From Nilaparvata lugens (Eukaryota; Arthropoda; Insecta; Hemiptera; Delphacidae), in the NCBI RefSeq assembly GCF_014356525.2, contig NC_052508.1:61879800-61943799 (forward strand): a DNA stretch of 64,000 bases, given 5' to 3'. The notes beneath the pieces are model-generated. The model had not been told where the DNA came from. It saw only the letters and a list, made by a program, of their open reading frames with translations, and ran no database searches. The translations under genes were made by a program, and so were the position numbers. Below, piece after piece: positions 44,744 through 57,100 of the stretch. The first letter of the stretch is position 1; every line of letters starts with the position of its first letter.

Positions 44744-45756
44744 TTGGCTAGTGAAGAAGTGTTCGCGTTCATTATCATGAAATGTACCTTGATTGAATAC
44801 TTGAGCATGTTATTAGTGTATGGAGAGTGTGGATGCAATTCAAGAGAGGCGGAGAGAGTATATAGGAGACGTTTTCCTGACCGAAAACACCCATCTCATA
44901 ACACGTTTTTAAGATTGACAGATGTCAAGATGCTAAGGGTCTAGGATCAGTTTCAAGGTACGAGAGGCCCATCTTAATTTCTGAACCTTTTGAGGAGTAT
45001 TATAATTTTATTCTAGAATGAAGTATTTCGAACAGAATCCTCGATCCAGCATCTGGCGGGCAGCTGGGATGTTGGATGTTTCAAGAATGATAGTTCAAAG
45101 AATATTGAAGAAGAATAACTTTCGACCATTTCATGATAGTTCAAGAGTTGAATGAACCTGATACTATTCCAAGGATGCAGTTTTGCCGTTGGATCTTACC
45201 ACGAGATTGTGTTTCAAACATTGTGTTTCAACATATTATGGACAGGTCACAGATAAAAGTACGTTCACAAGAACTGGTACTGTAAATTTCCACAATACAC
45301 ATACACAGACCTTTCATTATCCCTGCAAGAATAAATGGTGAAGTTTTTATGGACGTTCTGGTCAATGAGCTTCACGAATTGATGGAAGAAGTGCCTCTCA
45401 ATTTGAGGCAGAATATGTGGCTCCAGTTGGATGGCTGCCTCCCTCATTATGCTAGAAACGTCCGTGGATGGCTTGATAACAATTATGCTGGGCGGTGGAT
45501 TGGCCGAGGTGGACCCGTAAGTTGGCTACCACGCTCACTTGATCTTACTCCAATAGACTCCTACTTTTGGGGGGTTGTGGAAAGTAGAGTTTACAGAGAA
45601 CATGTAGAAACCAGGGAGGAACTGATTCTCAGAATTCGATTGACGTTTAAAGTAATGAAGACACGGCCCAACGAAGTGAGACGGGCAACTCGAAGCTTGA
45701 TGAACGGCAGCAGAAGTTTCATAAAAAGAAATGGAGGCTATTTTAAATTCCTGTAA
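44744..45756 (+). pseudogene. Decayed IS630/Tc1/mariner-type transposase
   Basis: The 44744-44944 frame gives the DNA-binding start (MLLVYGECGCNSREAERVYR, RRFPDRKHPSHNTFLRL). The frame is then broken. 45349-45756 gives the catalytic C-terminus: LPHYARNVRGWLDN preceded by QLDG (second catalytic Asp), GRWIGRGGPVSWLPRSLDLT and PIDSYFWGVVESRVY (third acidic residue), ending GGYFKFL. This layout is standard in arthropod mariner-like transposases. The region with the first catalytic Asp (about 44945-45340) is not readable in one frame, so it is inactive. Confidence 0.85.
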
Positions 45757-45892
45757 ACAGTGAGCATGATATGTAACTAGATTACCATCTGAGTAATTGC
45801 CTTTGGTTTTTTTGATTCTGCCATTCATCTACTTTGAATTATTATTCTATGAATAAATTTTGTTGGATCTTGTAAAAGTGTATGATTGGTAT

Positions 45893-46027
45893 TTTATATA
45901 GGATTGAGACTATAATTATGCTACAGAGAATAATGCAAGAATCAGATGATTATATATATATATATTGGTATTTTATATAGGATTGAGACTATAATTATGC
46001 TACAGAGAATAATGCAAGAATCAGATG

Positions 46028-46078
<51 letters not shown>
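45893..46078 (+). repeat. 72-bp direct duplication plus (AT)n
   Basis: ggtattttatataggattga ... gcaagaatcagatgatt occurs twice back to back (about 45893-45964 and 45965-46036), each followed by an (AT)n run. The second run extends to 46077. Confidence 0.85.
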
Positions 46079-46080
<2 letters not shown>

Positions 46081-46858
46081 ATCGATATCAAAAGTAAACA
46101 GCTGTGCTTAGTGAGAAAAGTTGTGTGTATTTTTGGGTTCAAAATTTTATAAAATAACTTGATTAATTCAATATGAAGTGATAATCAGGGGTACCCACAA
46201 GGGGGGGGGCATGGCGCAATTTGCGCCATCAATATTTTTTTGGGGGGGGGGCAAGATTATTTTTATATTTTATGTCAACATTTTGAATCATGGCTAAAAA
46301 ATCAAGGTATTAAATAGAAATATCCAAATGTAGTTAATTTTAATACTTTTTCCCACCTTTACAATGTTATATTTTCCTAAGGAATATAAAGCATAAAAAA
46401 TACAATTGATAATATTTTGTATGCAGGAATTTTAAGCCTATGAGTTTGAAGGTAAATCTTTCACAAAAATAAATTATAACTTCATCATCCACTATTATTC
46501 TGATTTCCTTTGCTTAATTCAATTTTTAATGGTCCTGTGTTTGAGTTTCCTTGCTGTTGCAACCTAATTTCTTAAAAGCACAATGACAAGTTAAATTGTA
46601 AAGACATTTTAATCTAATAATTATTTTAATTTCGAATGCGTTTCATGATGATATCAATGTCTCTGGAATGGGAATGCAATTATAAACAACATCGCAAACT
46701 CTAGTGAATTTGACAGAAGAAAAAACTTCTCTTGTTAAAAATTTGTGAAAAATATCAAATGAAGCCAATTTCAATCTTTCAAATTTACACCCTATTTACC
46801 ACACAGTGATCAAGTAATTATTGTAATGCTTCATTACTTTTTTCTGTTTTGTATAATA

Positions 46859-48469
46859 GTACAGTCAAATTGTCGTTTTTCAGGAAACAGCCCAAAAGAA
46901 TTTTTCGCGACGGTTCTATATGTATTTTGTGGCACTGAATTCTAATCTGAAATTCGCTGACACGCCAGAAGACGGCTTCACCACCAAAACTCCGAAAAAA
47001 ACCCAAAATTTCGGACTTTTTTCAAGTTTTCAATTTAATCTTGAGAACCTTTAACTTTTCGAGAAAAAGCATTCCCTAAAATATTAAAGATAATAAAATT
47101 TCCAATAAATTGAGTGGTCGCGCAGGACTCTACGATTTTTGATTCCGTAGCTAAGAGTTTTCAAAAAAGGGGTATTCAAAAGAGTTTTAAGGGGTTTCAA
47201 AATTATGCAAACCTACCAATTCTAGCCTATACAACTAGGATCTTTTTCTAATCATGATAGAAATTTATGTCCTACAGCCAAAATTCAAATTCTCATTATA
47301 ATACCTCTTCATGGCCTTCCTAACAAAAAAGAAACATTTCGGCTGAAATCACCTTACGAGGGTTATATTATATGAGAATCTCTCGTTAGATTTCAGTATT
47401 TCCTAGTGGGGGGCAGACATAGGGATACGTCCAGGATCAAAACTTTAATCACTTATAACTTTTGACTGAATGATCACATCTCCTCGTACTACAGCTCGTT
47501 CATATCAGCTCGTCATGGCGGTTGAAAATCATGTATCATATCACTGAAATTTGTATAAAAAATAGGAAATTTCTCCTTCAGTATATTTCAGCCCATATTT
47601 CAATGCATAGAAAAATGACCGATTTCTATATTCAAAACTGTGTGTCTCGGTAACTCAAAATGATACTTGGTCTTGATTTGAAGAAAAGAATCTCCTCTTT
47701 TATGTGAGGTGAATGATTTTTGTAAAAATATAATCGTGAAGTAAGATACGTTTGTTTCTAAAAATCAAGAAATTTGCAATATTTTTTTTCATTTTCACAG
47801 TCTCGACAGTTTTTCGATATAAACAGTAATGCAAGATCAATTTAAGGCAACTCAGCTTATAGAGAATGAAATTTTCTCTCATTTAAGACCAATCGCAAGT
47901 TTCTATCATGTGTTGTACTCATTTTAGAGACTCTTTAATAACAGTAAAATCGCAAGAAAAATGAGGAAATGGAGATCATTATTCAATTGGCTGTAACTTT
48001 TGAACGGTATTGAAAACAGGAGTATAATTCATGGGAGTGAAAAGAGGAGAAAATTAATCACAACCTCGACTACTTTTTGGATTTTATATCTGAAGTGTTC
48101 CACAAGATACGCAACGTTGCATATGCGAGACTGTGAAAATGGGGGAAATATCACAAATTTCTCGCACATGCAAAGTTGCGTATCTTGTGGAACACTTCAG
48201 ATAAAAAATCCAAAAAGTAGTCCTGCGCGACCACTCAATTCATAGGAAATTTTATTAGCTTTAATATTATATAGAGAATGCTTTTTCTCGAAAAATTCAA
48301 GGTTCTCGAGATTAAATGGAAAACTTAAAAAAAGTCCAAAATTTTGGGGGTGAAGTCGCCCTCTGGCGTGTCAGCAGATTTCAGATTAGAATTCAGCGCC
48401 CAATACATATAGAACCATCGAAAAAAATTCTTTCGGGGCTGTTTCCTGAAAAACGACCATTGACTGGAC
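46859..48469. mobile_element. Second gtccagtca foldback element
   Basis: The left end gtacagtcaaattgtcg and right end cgaccattgactggac are flanked by TA. Inverted arms of several hundred bases include gaaattcgctgacacgccag against its complement at 48368-48395. Its termini match those of 13022-14122. It is inserted in the hAT-like element. Confidence 0.75.
48075..48215. repeat. Strong palindrome inside the foldback element
   Basis: tttttggattttatatctga and gtgttccacaagatacgcaac are followed, after about 60 bp, by near-exact complements. The stem is about 50-70 bp. Confidence 0.7.
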
Positions 48470-48477
48470 TATAAGTT

Positions 48478-49661
48478 GTTATCCTATTATATTAAGCGAG
48501 CAATATATATCTGTTTATATTTTTATATCTGGCTATCTGGTTATCTTGTTAAATGGTTATTTATGTTCAACGGGTCTCGGAAACAGCTCTTACGATTTTC
48601 AAGAAATTCGGAATATAGTAGGTTTATGATATCAAAATTCGATTGCACTAGGTCTCATCCCTGAGAAAACTCCCTGAAGGACATGAAAAGGATGATTCAT
48701 CCTTGGAAAAACATGATGATTTCGTCGTCTGTCGATAACAAAAGATGCGTGTACCTGTGTGGGAGATCAGCTTTGTAATCAATTAGCTTACCGTATCTCG
48801 CGAGAAATCTAGAAATTTTAATTGACTCGATCAAAATACAGTAATCTGATTTGTTGACATGAGATGGTATATATCATAATATTCAAAGTTAATCATTATT
48901 TTACAGTTCTAAGTGATTAGTGAGTGTTATATTGTCATTCAATTTGGTTTGTAAACAATCTAAATTAGAAGTTTCATGTTTTCAAATATTTGGACTGAAA
49001 ATTTCACTTGAATTCAAGTGTATGAAACATAATCTACTTTTTGGAATATTAAATATTCCAACTATAAATTTTATAGTGCATAAATCAAAATTCGGGGAAG
49101 AAACAGTTTTGGCTGTGCCTGTTAGTCCTTCCCCAATCATTTAAAAGAATTGAGTTCTGTTTATCAATGAATAAATAACGAGCAAAGCTCGGTGCCCCGA
49201 TATTTGGTATTAATAGATAGAATTTACAAAATGTACTTGTTCAGATGATATCTTTATTCCAAAAAACAAACCATTTGGAGATACATTTTGTTCGACTTGT
49301 GTTATTTACTCTTGTAATGTTAAAAAGTAAATACTACCAACAACGCAACATCAGTGACAACCTGTTCCAATTTATGATAAATATCGGGGCACCGAGCTCC
49401 GCTCTGGAGTACCTACAAGTACCTGATTGAATCAGGTACAAAAATTCAACAGCTGAGTCATAATTTTGTCTCACACACATGCAATGTCCTTCAGGAGTTT
49501 CCCCAGGGATGAGACCTAGTGCAATAGAATTTTTATATTATAAATCTACTATGTTCTGAATTTCGTGAGAATCGTTAGAGCCGTTTTCGAGATCCGGTAA
49601 AAGAGAAACATCCAAACATTTAAACATCTAAACAGAAATTGCTCGTTTAATAGTATAGGAT
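48478..49661. mobile_element. Two Helitron/HINE-like copies facing each other
   Basis: A plus copy runs from ttatcctattatattaagcg (48478) to gagcaaagctcggtgccccg (about 49204). An inverted partial copy runs from aaatatcggggcaccgagct (49378) to attgctcgtttaatagtata (49661). They are related to 35436-35864. Internal sequence includes gtgtgggagatcagctttgt. Confidence 0.6.
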
Positions 49662-50482
49662 TTAGAATACCTAAACTTGCCGACATGATATATTGTATGA
49701 ATAAAATCGTTCCAAATTTGTATGAATGTTCAGGTACCAAAATTGCTATGCAATATTCTTTAGCAATAAAGAATTATCAATGATATTATTATTCAACTTT
49801 TTATAAGTAACCTTAACATTTAAAAAGCGAAGCCTCCCTTACTTATCTTTTAATATCCTATTAAAATATTTGTCATGTAGTTTTTCCTGATGTAATGTAG
49901 TACTTTCTAGTCCTCCCGAACAAGAACGGATGCACTGCTAGTCTCAAAAATAATATCAAAAAGATACTTCATTTCTATTTTAAAAGAGATAAGAAACGAT
50001 GGTATATATTTTTGCAATATTATGAAAACAGAAAGAATTCCTCACAAGACCAAAGTAAATAATGTCCTTTGGAAGATTAGAATGTAAGATGTGAATTTTA
50101 TTGTCATACACTGACTAATGTTGAAAACTAAAGGGTTGGAAATTGGGGTAATTTGGGGGGGGGGCACTACACTTGGATTGGGGGGGGGCATGCGCCATTG
50201 CCCTTGGGGGGGCTGGGCACCCCTGGTGATAATTAAGTGTTATATTTGAATATAGTTTGGTGTTTTAATTTTTATAAATTCAAAATTTTTAGCTTGTATA
50301 TATTTTTGGACGAAAATTGAACTTGAACGTTTCACAGTAGAAACATAACCTATTTTTTGGACATTTTATTAATTCAAAATTTGGGAATGGAATAGATTTG
50401 AGCCAAGCCTGTTGTTCCTACCTATTATATTTATATGATTAGTGATTCTGTCCACGAATAAATAAATAAATAAATAAATTAT

Positions 50483-50933
50483 AGTGTAAGTGCACGTCCA
50501 ATGCCAACATTCCTGTCATCAAATTTTTGGTTGGGATCGATTTAGTATGTTATTTTGAGCACAAAATCACAAAAATTAAACGGCGGTCACTATTGTTTTT
50601 AAAATAAACTAAGTTCAAAGTAGCACAATTTTACATGCATTTAACCTATGAGTAGCAGCCATTTTAATTATTGAAATCATCAAATTATGATATTCCTAAT
50701 CTGAGTTTTCCTAACCCAAAGCTTGTCCTAACCTAAAGCTTTTCCTAAGCTACTTATGGTTGCTACTTATAGATTAAATGCACGTAAAGTTGTGCTACTT
50801 TGAACATAGTTTATTTTAAAAACAATAGTGACCGCCGTTTAATTTTTGTGATTTTGTGCTCAAAATAACATTCTAAATCGATCCCAACCAAAAATTGTAT
50901 GACAGGTATGTTGGCACTGGACGTGCACTTTAG
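50483..50933. repeat. Palindromic TIR element of about 450 bp
   Basis: agtgtaagtgcacgtccaat on the left and ggacgtgcactttagctt on the right. The arms of about 190 bp include cacaaaaattaaacggcggt against accgccgtttaatttttgtg. It is inserted in the Tc1/mariner-like element. Confidence 0.8.
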
Positions 50934-51968
50934 CTTAAATTATTGAGGAGATAAATATCCTAGTATTACCACTTGATGCATGCTGTTTGTGAATTTCCTC
51001 ATTTTGAAGGTGTTCATCCCAGATATTAGCAGTTTTGAACAATTTATCATGGAACTTACCTTTTCAAATTTATACTCATTCGAAAGCTTATGAAATGGAA
51101 AAGTTTTTGAAATATTGAAGCCACTATAATCAACCGGAGAAAAATGGAGAAAAAACGGTTTGAAATTTGACTTTGAATTTGAAGAATAGTATTTTTTCAA
51201 GTTCAAGCCCTAATGAAAACTACAAAATATCTAACAACAAATAAAATTACATTAATCATGTTTGAAAAGTTTTTCTCTTTGCAACAATACCCTTGAAATT
51301 GGAATTCGACCAGTAGTTTTCGAGTTATTGAGTATTTAATGACCGGAAGTAGGCATCGATCTCGATATATCTCAAAAACTAAGGTCGATAGGAAAAAGGT
51401 TTACTGAATATTTTTGTCGGTAATATCGAGTAGAATATGATCAAAGTCTGTTACAACCTTGGTGGGACACCCTGTACAGTCGCTTATAGTGAAGTTCACG
51501 TTATATAGTCAGTGGAACGAAAGTAAAACATTCTTGCCACTTTTCCATTAACTTCTGAAGTAGATAGCTGTGATTCAAGTCATTCCTGTATATAATATTA
51601 ATAGTTGTAATAGTTTATTATTGTTAATCATGTTCAATATTATTAACCAAAAAATATAATATTTATATTATATTATATTATATACCAAGAATATATTTTT
51701 TGCATGATTTCATCATCAATTTTCATAATAATATTGAGATTGAACAGACAAGAACATCTTGGTAGTTAATGATATTTCAACATAAGGTGTACAAATAACA
51801 ATTTGATATTGGTACAGAGTTGGAATAAGATAGCACCATCTGCTTTTTCTAATGTCTAATGACAGGCAAGGATAGCAAACATCAGAAGCTGACTTTATTT
51901 ATTTATCATTTACAATCAATTTAAGGACAAAGAAACAGACTACAGTCTGCACGTTAATCTCACTATAG

Positions 51969-52132
51969 AGGTGCGTACAGATATACGCGCCGCAACATGA
52001 GCAATTCACTTTCAATCAGCTGACTAAATCTGTATTTTTACAGAAACGGTAAGATACAATTATAAAAAGCTTGGCATCAGCTGATTAAAAGTGAATTGCT
52101 CATGTTCGCGGCGCGTAAATCTGTACGCACCT
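51969..52132. repeat. TIR MITE of 164 bp
   Basis: aggtgcgtacagatatacgc and its partner gtaaatctgtacgcacct, with inner arms gagcaattcactttcaatca and its inverse. Confidence 0.8.
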
Positions 52133-52134
52133 TA

Positions 52135-52452
52135 GGGCCGGTTTCCGAGCTCGGGATTTAGCTAAGTCCTAGACTTAAACAACTGGAGTCAGAAAATTGG
52201 CTTTCCAAAACGGGACGTAGTCGCAGCTTTTATAACTGTAGTAGTAGTTTTTATTTTCTCATTTCTATAATTGGAAACGTTTTTCCTTGACGAAATTAGA
52301 CATTCCTAAATAATTCAAAATAACTGAAATTGTACATAATTTTCTCTTTATTTTATTTTGTGTTCCATTTTCTAGTTTTGGAAAGCTAATTTTCTGACTC
52401 CAGCTGTTTAAAGTTTAGGACTTAGCTAAATCCCGAGCTCGGAGACCGGCCC
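52135..52452. repeat. TIR MITE, gggccggtttccgag family, copy 2
   Basis: gggccggtttccgagctcgg and its complement at the right end, flanked by TTA on both sides (52132-52134, 52453-52455). It directly adjoins the MITE at 51969-52132. A TWA duplication suggests a PIF/Harbinger origin. Confidence 0.85.
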
Positions 52453-53189
52453 TTAGTATGCAATCTTATACGTAGAGCAGAGTAGATTCAGCAGCAAATT
52501 GCAGCGGCAAGCGAATATCGAATATTTAATATTATAAGGCCAAGCCACACGCAACGTTTTCAAACCTGAATCTTACTATCGATATGATCGTCTATATTTG
52601 ATCGGTTATAGTCATGATACCTATAGTCTGTGAAAACCTTAGTTTGCAGCACGTGGCTTTATGGTCAATGTTATTTCCTACCAGAAAAGGAGAACACTGT
52701 TTCTGTTTTAATGCTGATTCTATCACCATTACCTAGGCTTTCTTTTTTGCTCTTCCACTCACACATTAGCTCACAGGCTTTCTGGCTTCTATGAAATCTG
52801 GCAGCACTGTACTCCATAACTGCAATCAAAGTTTTGCACAGACTATAGGCCTAGTCGATGGTCTTCTGGTTGAATATTTGCGATCTATTTATAATCAAAG
52901 TTGTGGTGATGAATTCACGGTTATATTTATGATGCCGGCATAAGCTACGGTAAATGCTCGTGTATTTGGGAAGGGAGATGGTGATCTATGATTGGACAAA
53001 CAGTTCCGAACTACTGACAAGCGATTATTAAACTCATATTAGAGGAGTCAGCACCTCAAGTGTGGTCACCATTTCAACTGAAGTACCACGTGCACGCCAC
53101 TTATACAATCTAGGCTAAGATATGACAATTACTTTACTGCCAAGTGTAACTTTACCCACTCCCCTGTAAAGTTATTTTCTTTTTCTATG

Positions 53190-53240
53190 TGGTTGCAGCC
53201 CACATGAGCTCCAGGCTTGTGCGTGGGTATAGAGATAGTT
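53190..53240 (-). repeat. SINE fragment
   Basis: cccacatgagctccaggctt followed by gtgcgtgggta is the reverse complement of the tail shared by the copies at 36415-36625 and 39893-40090. Confidence 0.5.
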
Positions 53241-53655
53241 TATGCTGAAATGAGTGGACGGACCTACAGCTTCAGGTAGGAATTTCAAAACCTATTTTAT
53301 TACTATTGTTTAGCTTATTTTAGGCTACATTATTTTTTAGACTGTTCCTTTTTAAAGACAATAAAATTTGAATTTATTGATAGTAAGGTAAATTGATTGA
53401 TAGAATTTAAATAAAATTAAGCTGTAGGTTTACTCATTCAGTCCCACCTAGTCCAGTATTCTAAACTAGAATGTGTGAATATTAAGAATTTCGAAAATTT
53501 CTTTTACTTTTTCTCCGTTAATAATATTTAATTACTTTCGGTAATAAGATTTATTTCACTATATTTTTAGCTTATAGGTATTCTTGCTTGATTTACTCTA
53601 CGCAGATTATTAATCTTGAACATAGATCAATTATAACAAATGATACTGTACTGAC

Positions 53656-53781
53656 CTTTAATGATTTGGTAACAACTGGCCTTGTAGGTTCGGTGAAGAT
53701 GTTATTGCTCAATTTGTTCATTTTTTTTGCATATTGAGTTGGCATTTTCATCAATTCAGCATAAGTCCGGTAGGCCGACAT
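53656..53781 (-). CDS. mRpS33: Mitochondrial ribosomal protein S33, exon 1
   Basis: ATG at 53781-53779, donor TTAAAG|GTCAGT. Encodes MSAYRTYAELMKMPTQYAKK, then MNKLSNNIFTEPTRPVVTKS and LK. YAxxMxxLSxxIFxExxRP matches the mS33 N-terminus, and phase 0 joins exon 43653-43877. A possible acceptor (attcacag) just upstream of the ATG suggests an untranslated exon further out. The intron is about 9.8 kb and mostly transposon. Confidence 0.88.
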
Positions 53782-53926
53782 TATCTGTGAATAATGATAA
53801 GCATTAGTGAACTAATCAATCAAACGCTACCACACTGCACTCTGATTTTTACAATTTCTGAATAGGGGGATATAGAGAAGTAGTTACAAGTAGAGATGCC
53901 TTGCTATTGGCACATGAGCAGTGTAA

Positions 53927-54085
53927 AGCCCCAACTATACGAGCATAATAGAATTTTTTCAGCTCCTTTACAGAATGCATGACCTCTTATGATGAAAACT
54001 ATAAGTGTAATAGACGCGCCCCATAAGAGTCCATGCATTCTGAAGACGCGCCGAATTAATTTTGCGCGTCTACTACGCTCACATA
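53927..54085. repeat. Imperfect palindromic repeat
   Basis: acgagcataatagaattttt on the left and attttgcgcgtctactacgc on the right are roughly inverted. gaatgcatgacctcttatg and its near inverse cataagagtccatgcattc lie inside. Confidence 0.5.
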
Positions 54086-54098
54086 TTTAGTACCTAAT

Positions 54099-54138
54099 TA
54101 TGTACAGTCATACTTGAAACTAAAAAAACTGAAGAGAT
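54099..54138 (+). repeat. Target-site duplication, left copy
   Basis: Forty bases beginning tatgtacagtcatact match 57382-57422 with about two substitutions and one extra T. Confidence 0.85.
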
Positions 54139-57100
54139 GGGAGTTGCTGGTCTCCTAACGTTCGCCTCCCCAGATGGCGGATAGGGGTATGCCTCCTAGA
54201 TATAGGTGGTACCGGGGAAATGAAATACCCGGGGCGGACCAAAACCAGCAAACACAACTGCTGCCTTGCAGACGGGGATCAGTGGATACTCAGAGGCTAA
54301 GGGAACAAAACCCTGAAAGGAAATTGGCTGCTGCATTGTAGCTCGGCATTGGATTGTCAAAGGCTAGGGAAGGAAACCAGAAAAAACTACCTCGTCCTCC
54401 AGGTTGGTGGTCGGGCGAGGGGCCAACAACCCCTCCCTTTAAAGAAAAACACAGTTTCAGAACCTCACAATGAGCCTTGGAATGGACTGGATTTACGGAA
54501 TAAAGAACCTGGCAGCCAAAAAAGGAAAAGAATGGAAAAGGATTTGAGAATATTCACATGGAATGTACAAGCTCTCTACCAGGCTGGTGCAATGAAAACA
54601 ATTGATGGAGATAATGAATGATTATACAGCAGATTTGATAGCTATTCAGGAAATGAGATGGGCAGGGCATGGAATGATGAGGAAAGGTAATTATGATCTG
54701 TATTATAGCTGTAATGGGAGAGACCATACCTTTGGAGTAGGGTTTCTTGTTGGAAAGAGACTCAAGAATCTGGTATTGGACTTTAAAGCTGTCAGTAGTT
54801 AGTTATGTGTGATAAAGACTCATAGGGAAGTTTTTCAACATGAGTGTTATCAATGTACATGCACAAACAGAAGATAAAACAGAAGATGAAAAAGAGGAAT
54901 TTTATGACTTGCTGGAGATAGCCTAACTGGGGACATGAATGCCAAAGTTGGTAAGGAGGAGGTCTATAGTAGAATAGCTGGAAAAAACAGTCTTCATACA
55001 AAGAGTAATGAGAATGGCACAAGGTTGATCAATTTTGCTGCATCTAAAAGGATGGTTATAGGAAGTATCAAAAACATCTACAAGGCTACATGGGTCTCTC
55101 CCAATGGAGAGACTTTCAATCAGATCGATCATGTCTTAATTGATGGGCGACACCTTTCCAGCTTGTAAGGACCTACAGGGGAGCAAACATTGATTCTGAC
55201 CACTATCTTGTTGGAGCAGTTGTGAGAGTACGCATATCAAGAGTAAGAACAATAAAGGGGTCTCCAACTACTAAATATAATGTAGCACTACTGAATAATT
55301 CCACAATGGAGGAGAGTGAGGGATATGATTGTTGGGGAGCATGTGTCCAAGAACTGGATGGTGCAGCAAATGAGATTCTTGGACATGTCTCTAGACAAAA
55401 TAGAGAAACATGGTTTGATGATGAATGTCATGAGTTTTCTAAGAAGAAGAATGAGGCCTACAAAATTTTGCAGCAGCGAAGGACAAGAAATGCTATAGAA
55501 AGGTACAAGGGATTGAAAAGGGAGGAGAATAAAATGCACAGAAGAAAAAAGCGGGAATTTGAAAATGCTAAATTTGACAGTATTGAGAGACTGGCAGGGC
55601 AAACTGAGACAAGGAAATTTTATGCCATGGTAAATGATCAAAGAAAGGAGTTGATGCCAAGACCTGCCTGTAGTGTGCAGAAGCAAGAATGGCACTCTGC
55701 TGAGTGAGCAAGGAGCAGTGATGAATAGGTGGAAGCAGCACTTTGAAGAGCTTCTAGATGGAACCGAGGAGCCGCAGCCTGAATCCATGGAGCAAATAAA
55801 TCCAGTTACTGACCAAGAAGATATGGAGGAGCCAACACTGGAGGATGTTGTCACAGCTATAAATAAACTCAACAACAACATATCTCCAGGGAAAGATGGA
55901 GTAGTGGCAGAGCTTTTCAAACATGGTGGAGATACTCTGTGGCACCTTATGCACCAAATAGTCATCAAAACGTGGAGAGAAGAGGCCATGCCTCATACAT
56001 GGAATCAGGGAATACTATGCCCCCTGTTGAAGAAAGGTGACCCCATGGATTGTAAGAATTTCAGGGGCATTGCTCTATTGAATGTTGGCTACAAGATCTT
56101 CTCAAATGTCCTCTATGAGAAACTGAAATCTCATACTGATGGGAAAATAGGAAACTGCCAGGCAGGGTTTCGTGCAGGATGATCCACAGTGGACCAAATA
56201 TTCTGCTTGCGACTTCTAATGCAGAAGATGTTGGAGTACAATGTCAACTCTTTCCATATGTTTGTGGATTTTAAGGCTGCATATGACAGTGTAAAAAGGC
56301 AAACACTGTATGATGCCATGTATGAGCTTGAAATACCCCATAAACTTATAAGGCTTGTTAAAATGACTATAAGTGCAGTCCAATGCCAGGTAAGAGTACA
56401 GAATCTTCTATCGGATCCATTTCAGTCTTACAATGGTCTTAGGCAAGGTGATGCTTTAGCATGTCTGCTTCTCAATGTGGCATTGGAGAAAGTGATACGA
56501 GACTCCAAAATTGACACTAGAAGAATCCTGCTCAATGAGACAATTCAATTACTGGCTTATGCTGACGACATTGACATTGCAGCCAGATCAGTCCCCTATA
56601 TGATGGAGGCATATAATAGCATGAGAGGGGCAGCAAATAGTATGGGACTGATTGTAAACAAGCAGAAAACAAAGATGATTGTCTCATCAAGGTCCGATGC
56701 TCATAGATTGAATGCTGCTCAGTGTGACCTGATAGCTAATTGTGGTTTGGAGGTGGTTGATGAGTTCGTCTACCTTGGGTCTTCAGTAAACTCAAAAAAT
56801 GAAACAACACATGAGATCAGGCGAAGTATCCTACTTGCAAATAGGACATACTTCGGTTTAGCCAAACACTTCAGATCAAGAAATTTGAGCCGAGAAACAA
56901 AGATAAAAATCTACCGCTCACTGATTCTGCCTGTGCTGACCTATGCCAGTGAGGCATGAACCCTAACGAAACTGGATGAGAATATGATCAGCATTTTCGA
57001 ACGAAAGATTCCACGCCAAATTTTTGATGGTGTGCAAATTGATGGAGTGTGGCACAGAAGAAAGAATAGGGATCTGTATGATATGTACGGCCACACCACT

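Larger units (their letters stand above)
46186..50225. mobile_element. hAT-like element with exact 8-bp duplication
   Basis: Left end caggggtacccacaag, right end gctgggcacccctg, with gtgataat at 46178-46185 and 50226-50233. TIRs of the caggggtgccca type plus an 8-bp duplication fit the hAT superfamily. Poly-G runs and ggcgcaatttgcgccat-like sequence lie just inside both ends. No transposase is seen. It contains at least two further insertions. Confidence 0.85.
44015..51474. mobile_element. Tc1/mariner-like element, 7.46 kb with later insertions
   Basis: Ends cagggtgtcccaccaaggtt and its complement, flanked by TA at 44013-44014 and 51475-51476. The TIRs are about 530 bp (44015-44545 against 50945-51474), sharing for example taacaacaaataaaattac-type and catcccagatattagcag-type segments in inverse order. 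A decayed transposase lies inside the left TIR. The hAT-like element (46186-50225) accounts for about 4 kb, so the original was about 3.4 kb. The element sits in the mRpS33 intron. Confidence 0.85.

Noticed and set aside
55288..55989. 233-codon minus-strand frame
   Set aside because: Shadow of the retrotransposon coding strand, which has clear RT and endonuclease motifs in the other direction.
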